Positions 56,831 to 64,000 of a stretch of DNA of 64,000 nucleotides are shown piece after piece. This DNA is from Ctena decussata (lineage: Eukaryota; Mollusca; Bivalvia; Lucinida; Lucinidae): the NCBI GenBank assembly GCA_963989385.1, contig OZ022499.1, positions 47,667,757 to 47,731,756 of the forward strand. The letters are read 5' to 3'. The notes under the pieces were generated by a model that saw only the letters and a program-made list of their open reading frames with translations, did no database searches and was not told where the DNA came from. Positions within the stretch are counted from its first letter, which is position 1, and each line of letters starts with the position of its first letter. Both the position numbers and the translations under genes were made by a program.

Positions 56831-57070
56831 AGCTACTGCCAATGAGGTAATTCCAAGAACAGTGCACACACCAAGTTAGAAGAAAATCAATCAATAATTA
56901 CTTGAAACTACTTTTTGGACATTGATAAATGCCATATAACATCATAAAGCTCTACTGGTAAACCTCAACACATTCTAGATTTACTTGTATTCTGTCCTAT
57001 TCATGCACAAGAGCATATATTTGTCACGATTTTAGTCAAAGGGATGCAACTGTTCAGTCCAGTTTCAACA
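56831..57070. other. No gene recognised
   Basis: Unassigned AT-rich spacer. Confidence 0.5.
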
Positions 57071-57072
57071 AA

Positions 57073-57295
57073 GCCATAAAAATTATATTTCTTGGGACAA
57101 ATAGGTCTGTGCCAACTGTCAAATAATGAACAAATTGCTCCTAAGCAGTTTTCTCAGGATCTACACTGTTTGCCATTCCATTAGTATTTTTTCTGGAACA
57201 TTACTGCATTGCAACAAAACTTCTAAGTTTAAGACAAATACAGTAGTTATCTTAGGTGTCTATCTTAGGTGTCTCAATTAGTAAAATTTTTATGG
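57073..57295. mobile_element. Family C MITE
   Basis: Left CCATAAAAATTATATTTCTT GGGAC, right end mirrored 'gtctcaattagtaaaatttttatgg' then TA (57296-57297). The internal palindrome is eroded ('aaattgctcctaagcagtttt'). A 12-bp phrase, TATCTTAGGTGT, is duplicated near 57248-57272. Confidence 0.78.
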
Positions 57296-57410
57296 TATAT
57301 AAACAGTGAAGGATAAGTCAAGCCTGAGAGGATCTCCCCTATTTTATTTACATTCTATAAAATCTCTATATACTGGGTAGGCATGCAGTGACAGTGAAAT
57401 AACTGATTAC

Positions 57411-57597
57411 CTTAAAATTTTAAAATATTGGGTCACCTTAAACAATAACCATAATTGTCAGTTTGGTGTACAATGCAGAAATACATCCTAAAGATGAAGA
57501 TGGAATGACAAAAACAGTGCTCCTGCAGACTGATGATCTGGATCTGCACTATTAGGTCCGACCTATCTTTCCCAAGGCTTAGATTTTTTACAGTAGA
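57411..57597. mobile_element. Diverged family C MITE
   Basis: Ends 'ccttaaaattttaaaatattgggtcacc' and 'cccaaggcttagattttttacagta'. Contains 'aacagtgctcctgcagactgatgatctggatctgcact'. The central hairpin is largely lost. Confidence 0.6.
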
Positions 57598-57858
57598 CCA
57601 CAAAGATGCATATGACAGTAAGTATATGACAAACCCCCATTTCACTGGACAGTGCTTCCACTGCCCCTCAAATTTTTGGACAAAGAGCCATGAATCGTAG
57701 CAGAAGCTGCAACAACACAGTGAAGCTTCTAGGCCATAGTACAAGCACAATTCAGTGAAATGGGGGTATTACAAATGTTACTCTAACTGCCTGAAATAGT
57801 AGGACATCATAATCAGTACATGTATCCTAACATCTTCTTACTAGCTGCTGAGGAACCA

Positions 57859-59776
57859 AAACAAGAGGGCCATGAGGCCCTGAATTGCTCACCTGAACAA
57901 TTTGCAAGGTGGCTTTTACTTATCATGTCTGACATTGTCAAAATATGAGTTTTGGGTCAAAAGTCAAAGAATGACCATGACCACTTGTACTCATAGGCCA
58001 AAATCTTCAGACTTTCCATGAAATCTTATGTTCTAGCATTTTCCCATATTTGACCATGCCGCAAAAAAGGTCAAGGTCAACCCAAGGTCACCATTTGAAC
58101 AGTCTTGGTGGTACTCTAGTTCTCCATGCTATTTACCAAGTTTCAAGGCCATAGGTGTATTGGTTCTGGAGAAGAAAAATATTAAAGATTTATATCATAA
58201 GTGGTAATGGCGGCCAAGTTGGTCATGTGACCTGGACCGTTTGAACAAATTTTCATTCAACCAACACCTGGAGGCTTTATATGAAATGTGTTCACAATTG
58301 GCCCTTTGGCTTTTGAGGAAATGGTTGAAAATGTCAAAATATGAGCAATCTGGATCGAAGGTAATAAAATGACCTTGACCTCTTGTACTCATAATTTTTC
58401 ATGAACTCATTAAGACAACTGTATATACCAATTTTTTAGGTCAAAATCTTCAAAACTTTCCATGAAATCTTATGTTCTACCATTTTCCCATATTTGACCT
58501 TGCTGTAAAAGGTCAAGGTCAACACAAGGTCATCATTTGAACAATCTTGATAGTACTCAAGTACCCAATGCTACATACAAAGTCTCAAGGCCATCGGTCA
58601 ATTGTTTCTGGAGAAGAAGATTTTTAAAGGTATTTACCATATATGGGCGTGGCGGCCATGTTGGTCATGTGTCCAAGACCGTAAGAAAATTTTTACATTC
58701 CCTCAACCCCTCGAGGCTCTATATGAAATTTGGTTTCAATTGGCCCAGTGGTTTTAGAGCCGATTGTTTGAAATTGTCAAAATTTGAGATTTCTGGGTCA
58801 AAGGTCAAAGAATGACCTTGACCTCTTGTACTCACAAATCTTCATGTACTCATTAAGATGATTGTATATGCCAATTTTTAGGCCAAAATCTTCAAAACTT
58901 ACCATGAAATCTCATGTTCTAGCATTTTCCGATATTTGACCTTGCCGTAAAAAAGGTCAAGGTCAACCCAAGGTTATAATTTGAACAGTCTTTATAGTAC
59001 TTGAGTACCCAATGCTACATACTGAGTTTCAAGGCCATCGGTCAACTGGTTCTGGAGAAGAAGATTTTTAAAGGTTTTTACCATATATGGGCGTGGTGGC
59101 CATGTTGGTCATGTGACCTGGACTGTATGAACAAATTTTCATTCCCTCAACCCCTGGAGGACCTATATGAAATTTGGTTACAATTGGCCTAGTTGTTTTT
59201 GAGGAGATTGTTTGATATTGTCAAAATATGAGAGTTCTGTGTCAAAGGTCAAAGAATGACCTTGACCTCTTGTACTCATACATCTTCATGTAGTCATTAA
59301 GATGACTGTATGTACCAATTTTTAGGCCAAAATCTTCAACAGTTTCCAAGATATCTTATGTTGCAGCATTTTGCCATATAAAAGCATAAGGAAGCAAATT
59401 TGACCTTACCGTAAAAAAGGTCAAGGTCAACCCAAGGTCATAATTTGAACAATCTTGGTAGTACTCGTGTACCCAATGCTACATACCAAGTTTCAAGGCC
59501 ATTGACCTATTGGTTCTTGAGAAGAAGATTTTTTCAGGTTTTTACCATATATGGGCATGGCGGCCATGTTGGTCATGTGACCAGGACCGTTTGAACAACT
59601 TTTCTTTCCTAAGGTCCCAGGAGGCTCTATATGAAATTTGGTTACAATTGGCCCACCGGTTTCAGAGGAGAAGTCGTTTGAAAGTGTGGACGGACGACGG
59701 ACGACGTACGACGGACGCCGGAGCCTTACCATCCTATAAGCTCCCCCGGAGCCGCTGGCTCAGGTGAGCTAAAAAA
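57859..59776 (+). mobile_element. Hairpin-ended, tandem-body element (~400-bp subunits), copy 2
   Basis: AACAAGAGGGCC-ATGA-GGCCCTGAAT at the 5' end, then GCTCACCTGAAC. About four to five ~400-bp body units follow, homologous to 4338-6718. The microsatellite GACGGACGACGGACGACG is at 59688-59716. The 3' hairpin GAGCC-GCT-GGCTC is followed by AGGTGAGCTAAAAAA. The last ~300 bp are very close to 6420-6718, whereas internal units differ in number, so copies vary by unit gain or loss. Confidence 0.85.
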
Positions 59777-59886
59777 TGCTGGCAATGACAATGACAACCC
59801 AGGTAAGACCACTCAGGTATTTCTGTCTTGACTGTTGGGAACATTATGGTAATTTTGATTTCTCCATGGAGGAGTTAGGGTAAATG

Positions 59887-60107
59887 GGTACACCTGCATG
59901 TCTTTCTGCCATTTTTACAATGGGGGATAACTTTCTTGACTTACAGTTTGCTTTCCTGGACACTGAAACCGTTTCATAAGAGGGTCAACTCTTAAAGGAA
60001 AGAATTTGCTCCTAAGAGCAAATTCTTTCCTTTAAGGCTTGACCCCTATTGAGATGGGAAGCAAAATTGAAAAATGACAGAGTTATTCCGGTGAAAGTGT
60101 ACCTATT
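59887..60107. mobile_element. Best-preserved foldback MITE of the GAAAGAATTTGCTC family
   Basis: Ends GGGTACACCTGCATGTC and, reverse-complemented, AGGTACACTTTCACCGG, both followed by 'ctg.catttttaca'-like blocks. The centre is a perfect 20-bp stem, TTAAAGGAAAGAATTTGCTC (59992-60011), with its mirror at 60016-60035 around a 4-nt loop. The six other members in this window keep parts of this stem. Confidence 0.83.
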
Positions 60108-60121
60108 CACCTTAAATCCTA

Positions 60122-60722
60122 TAGACAGACCTGATCAGTACGCGGACACTACCAGTACGCGGACACTTTTGTGTTTGACGTCAAATAAACCCTAGAATAC
60201 TCTCCAAATTCTACTGATTTTTGTAACGTTTTTTCAATGTGCCGTTTCTTTATCTTTTTGTCATTCCCTTTCACACTCACACAACACAGTTACGAAAAAT
60301 TGCAGGGCTGATGCAGGCCGGTCTCACGATCGATGCTTCATTTTGGCTCCGCAAACATGCAAACAGGCAAAGCAAACAGCCATGTGTCAATATGAAATTA
60401 GAACAACCATTTACGATGTTTATACATTTTTGTTAACTATATGTATCAACAATTTAATTAGTATTGCTGCGTATAAATGCCATCCTAGTAGGTGTTTGCA
60501 TACTGGTATGATTAGCCTGTTTGACACAGCAAATAGCATGGCCTCAACAGCGTTACGCTGCGCATGCGCAAATGATTGTTTTCACATGTACCTTTTGTCT
60601 ATATTTAGCACAAGGATTTTCCTGAAATTGCATGCCGATTTGGTAGTCTTGAACACGTTTGAGTCTTACACATTAGGTAAAAACACCCTTAAAAGTGTCC
60701 GCATACTGGTCAGGCCTGTCTA
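60122..60722. mobile_element. TA-flanked element (597 bp) with 27-bp TIRs
   Basis: TA then GACAGACCTGATCAGTACGC-GGACACT; the right end, reverse-complemented, is GACAGGCCTGACCAGTATGC-GGACACT followed by TA (60721-60722), three mismatches in 27. The left TIR repeats 'cagtacgcggacact' twice in tandem. The 147-codon frame at 60343-60786 begins inside but runs past the right end and has no transposase motif, so the element is probably non-autonomous. Confidence 0.85.
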
Positions 60723-61387
60723 CCTGAGACCAGACTCAGTAAATAATTACAATCTGAGAGGGAGCCAATTGTTACACACAATCTGAGACTTTATACCCAG
60801 AAGATATACTGAAAAAATAGGCATTTATACATCACATTCTGATTCTGCCCTCCACCAGAATCTTTGACCCTAGGGCAAGTATTGGTCCAGAGCAGACATG
60901 GCATGTTATATGAAAATGCCCATATTGTATTATATTTATTGTCTACTTTTTCTTCACTATTGTCTTTTTTCACCTCACACAGCACTCACAAAGCCAGGCC
61001 AAGATCCTGATCAGATGGCTACTTTGGGATCTATATGCTTCTAAATCTACAGTCCAATCAGCATCTATTCTGTTAGTTATTCATATATATATATGGATCT
61101 ATTCTGTTAGTTATTCAACTGTTTTTATTTCAGTCATTTTAAGATGAATAAAAATGTGTGTTTTTTTATCATGTAAAATGTATCAGTATTCTTTATTTTT
61201 TTTGTCTTTCTTTTAAAACTATATAAAAGATCTCAATAAAATCCCTTTGACATGGAAACTTTAAGGTGATCCCATCACACATTTAACATTTAACTGAGAA
61301 ATAAAAAAAGTAAAAAAGCTTTTCAACCTCAAAGTATGCTCTTTTATAAAAAAAATGGATCTCAAATTAAAAAATAGCCATCAGAGG
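60723..61387. other. No gene recognised
   Basis: Contains a 23-bp direct repeat (ATCTATTCTGTTAGTTATTCA, at about 61064 and 61098) around a short (AT)n run; otherwise unassigned. Confidence 0.5.
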
Positions 61388-62910
61388 AGATGCAAATCCC
61401 CCGACCGAAGATCCCCACGGGCCTTGTTAAAACACATATAAGTAATATATTGTCATTCTTTTATGCTTCTGATTGACATTATCTGTTTAACAGATGCATG
61501 ATTATCTAACACTCACACTAAAATAGTATGCTTGACTGCTAAAAAGAAGTAATATCTCAACCAGCCGCCATATATATAAATATATAGTATATGATACATT
61601 TAACTTTCAAAATGTGTGGATAACTTCTAAACTACAAGCCCTACAAACCTAATTTTGAGCTCTCTAATAAGTGAATTTGGACAAAGAACCCAAATCTGGA
61701 GAGAAAAAAAATATTTTTTTTTTGGTGGGGTGGGGTGGGGTGGAATGTGGAGTGGTCAGAGAAGTAGGAACACTGATAAGATATTACAGCATGTTCATCA
61801 ATATTCTAAAAGGTATAAGGTTATTAAAATTGTGGAGCAGGCCAGGGTTATACAGATATGGAGCAGAGACTCAAACAGCAGCTCAAAACACCAAAGGGAA
61901 ATAACTCACAAAGTATGAACGCAAGAGTTGTCATTCATGTATGAGACAAATCGTCATGACCTGTTCTTCATATCTGTGAAGTATCATGAAAATATTTCAA
62001 AAGGTATTCAAGCTATGGAGTGGACACCTAAAATCATCCAAGGGAAATAACTCAAAAAGTAAGAAAACAAGAGTTGTCATTCTTGTTCGCAACACATCAA
62101 CATGACCTGTTCTACATATCTGTGAAGTATCATGAAAATATTTCAAAAGGTATATGAGTTATAGAGCGGACACGAAACCACACCTAAAATGATTAAGGGG
62201 AAATAACTCAATAAGTAAGAATGCAAAAGTTGTCATTCTTGTTCGCGACACAATTTCATGATCTGTTCTACATATCTGTGAAGTATCATGAAAATATTCT
62301 AACAGGTATTCAAGTTATAGAGCGGACACGAAATCACACCTAAAACGATCAAGGGGAAATAACTCAAAAAGTAAGAAAGCAAGAGTTGTCACTCTTGTTG
62401 GCAACACATTGTTATGGACTGTTCTACATATCTGTGAAGTATCATGAAAATATTCTAACAGGTATTCAAGTTATAGAGCGGACACGAATCTGCCAAAAAA
62501 TCACACCTAAAGCCATTAAGGGGAAAGAACTTAAAAAGTAAGAAAGCAAGCGTTGTCATTCTTGTTTGCGACACATCGTCATGACCTGTTCTACTTATCT
62601 GTGAAGTATCATGATAATATTCCAAAGGGTATTCAAGTTACAGAGCGGACACGAATCTGCCAAAAAAAAACTCACCAAAGGGGAAATAACTCAAAAAGTA
62701 AGAAAGAAAGAGTTGCCATTCTTGTTCGCGACACATTGTCATGACCTGTTCTACATAACTGTGAAGTATCATGAAAATATTCCAATGGGTATTCAAGATA
62801 TAGAGCAGACAAGAAAATGTTTACGGACGGATGGACAGATGAACAGACGGACCGACGGATGCCAGGCTCATCGCAATATCCCCCGAACCTTTCGGTCTGG
62901 GGATAAAAAA
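61388..62910 (+). mobile_element. Tandem-body element, ~150-bp subunits, with ATCCCC/GGGGAT ends
   Basis: Begins near AATCCCCCGACCGAAG and ends with hairpin CCGAA-CCT-TTCGG (62883-62895) then TCTGGGGATAAAAAAAG. ATCCCC and GGGGAT are inverted subterminally. The body has about six to seven copies of a ~150-bp unit ('ggggaaataactcaaaaagtaagaa', 'gagttgtcattcttgttcgc', 'tatctgtgaagtatcatgaaaatatt'). An ACGGACGGATGGACAGATG tract (62823-62860) precedes the 3' hairpin. A G-rich run lies at about 61722-61745. The left boundary is less certain than the right. Confidence 0.72.
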
Positions 62911-63345
62911 AGAATCATGAGTCTCTACCAAAATCCATGTAACTACTACATGCACAATAAACAGAAACACTATATAACCACTTATGACAGCAAAATTTTA
63001 TAAATTAAAAAAATAATTCTCCATGATATTTATATACAATGAAGATGACACATAAAAATATTGTTTGATTTAAATCAGCAGAATGACTTAGATCTACAAT
63101 GAAACACACTTGAAATCTGCAACGAAAGTCTAAAATCTATTTGTTTGCCTGCAAAAGCATTAAAATAATATCAGAAGTTCTTAAAAGTATAAACAGTTAG
63201 CTTATAATGAAAAGGTTACAGAAAGCGCCATAAGTATATGATTGTACATAGTCTGCTATGAGCTCCAACTTTTGCCTAAATGCTTTCTGCAAACTCAAAA
63301 TATCATTTACATTATCTGGATACAGACTACATCATTTCATAAGAA
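62911..63345. other. No gene recognised
   Basis: AT-rich, unassigned. Confidence 0.5.
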
Positions 63346-63348
63346 ATT

Positions 63349-63660
63349 GTGGCTGCAAACTCCAATTTACTCAAAAATATAGATCCTGACCGCATGGGAT
63401 ATGAAGCTAATTGACTGGATTGTTTGTCATTCCCGCCACGTTCGGCTTGAATATGCAAACGGCGTCAATTATAAGTCTAAATAAAACCTAAATGTTTGTA
63501 CATTGCAGTGGATAAGTAAACAATGAAAGTATTAAGCGTTTCTATCGGTCGCATATTCTCGCAGTAAATTGGAGCGGAAATCAAGTTTGAAAAACGTAAG
63601 AACTTGTGGCTGCAAACTCCAATTTACTCAAGAATATAGATCCTGACCGCATGGGACTTC
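63349..63660. repeat. Pair of 55-bp direct repeats, 254 bp apart
   Basis: TTGTGGCTGCAAACTCCAAT... through ...CCTGACCGCATGGGA occurs at about 63350-63405 and 63604-63658 with one mismatch. The segment between them is comparatively CpG-rich. No hammerhead core or inverted terminal repeat is visible; it may be a partial tandem duplication or an LTR-like pair. Confidence 0.75.
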
Positions 63661-63734
63661 TCTTTTACAAATAGTGGTGTTATCTTGGTCTACTCTGTTT
63701 TGCTCTATCATGTCTGTCCCAGTACACATTACAG

Positions 63735-63954
63735 GAGGGTCAAGTCGGGTAACTTCAGACAGCAGGTAAATTTGGACATACAATTGCAAACAGTGAAAAT
63801 CCAGATGAGACTGCTCATAATGAGTCGTCTCATTAGGATTTTCACTGTTTGCCCAGTTAATTTTGTTTTAATCCCAAACAACTGACATATAAAGTAAAAC
63901 AAAGGTCACTGTCCAAAATTTACCTGCTGTCCAAAGTTACCCGACTGGACCCTA
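63735..63954. mobile_element. MITE family A, copy 2
   Basis: AGGGTCAAGTCGGGTAACTT at the left, reverse complement AGGGTCCAGTCGGGTAACTT at the right, continuing through 'cagacagcaggtaaattt'. Internal palindrome 'aaacagtgaaaatccagatgagac...gtctcattaggattttcactgttt'. It lacks the duplicated segment seen in the 28079 copy. Confidence 0.87.
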
Positions 63955-64000
63955 ACTCTTTTGCTGTTTTACTGTTTCTGTCAGGGCTTAACCCATTTAT

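Noticed and set aside
56056..56850. 264-codon Ser/Gln/His-rich protein
   Set aside because: Product of a stop-free 19-bp tandem unit; overlapping plus frames are open too.
60343..60786. 147-codon transposase gene in the TA-flanked element
   Set aside because: The frame runs past the right TIR and shows no DDE/DDD spacing or helix-turn-helix motif.

Overview
The window reads as non-coding, transposon-saturated nuclear DNA of an animal, most likely a marine bivalve mollusc. The grounds are its AT-rich composition, tRNA-derived SINE heads, mariner-type transposase wreckage, dense short inverted-repeat elements, and interspersed elements built from a tandem-repeat body, an ACGG-type microsatellite and a hairpin end, an architecture known from the bivalve 'pearl' elements. 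The species call is inference. I find no intact protein-coding gene, rRNA or convincing functional tRNA gene. Apart from mariner relic codons at 45850-46390, the open frames either lie in repeats or have no recognisable domain, so the window is intergenic or inside very large introns.

The standout is at 7193-7644: a complete type I hammerhead ribozyme (7535-7580) at the end of a 382-bp unit. Homology to the next, truncated unit starts exactly at the predicted cleavage site. This is the layout of a metazoan retrozyme, a non-autonomous, circular-RNA-forming retroelement.

Layout. 1-4340: ordinary DNA with two small foldback elements and a SINE (3947-4150) lodged in an older foldback element. 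4338-6718: hairpin-ended element with ~400-bp subunits. 6854-7140: MITE. 7193-7644: retrozyme. 9000-12590: 27-bp minisatellite carrying a >99 % identical 1521-bp internal duplication. 13112-16050 and 16608-16778: two more hairpin-ended elements. 16870-18720: 50/35-bp array. 20551-21700: elements nested four deep. 22991-23485: homogeneous 55-bp array. 24626-32000: MITEs, a long-TIR TTAA element and another hairpin-ended element. 32236-33016: two large palindromes. 34563-41640: TTAA and TA elements and a SINE. 42938-46390: microsatellites, SINEs and the mariner relic. 46871-48158: an element ending in G/C homopolymers. 48358-49490: 36-bp array. 49840-50731, 53544-54247 and 61388-62910: further tandem-body elements. 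54350-55286: nested MITEs. 56056-56830: 19-bp array. 57859-59776: second ~400-bp-subunit element. 60122-60722: TA-flanked element.

The mobile elements fall into four groups: (i) putative rolling-circle-like (Helentron/HINE or pearl type) elements with 5' and 3' hairpins, subterminal inverted repeats and ACGG tracts; (ii) TA- or TTAA-flanked MITEs, four families of which share one internal palindrome; (iii) tRNA-derived SINEs; (iv) the hammerhead retrozyme. Except for the mariner relic, none encodes a recognisable protein, so all would depend on enzymes supplied from elsewhere.
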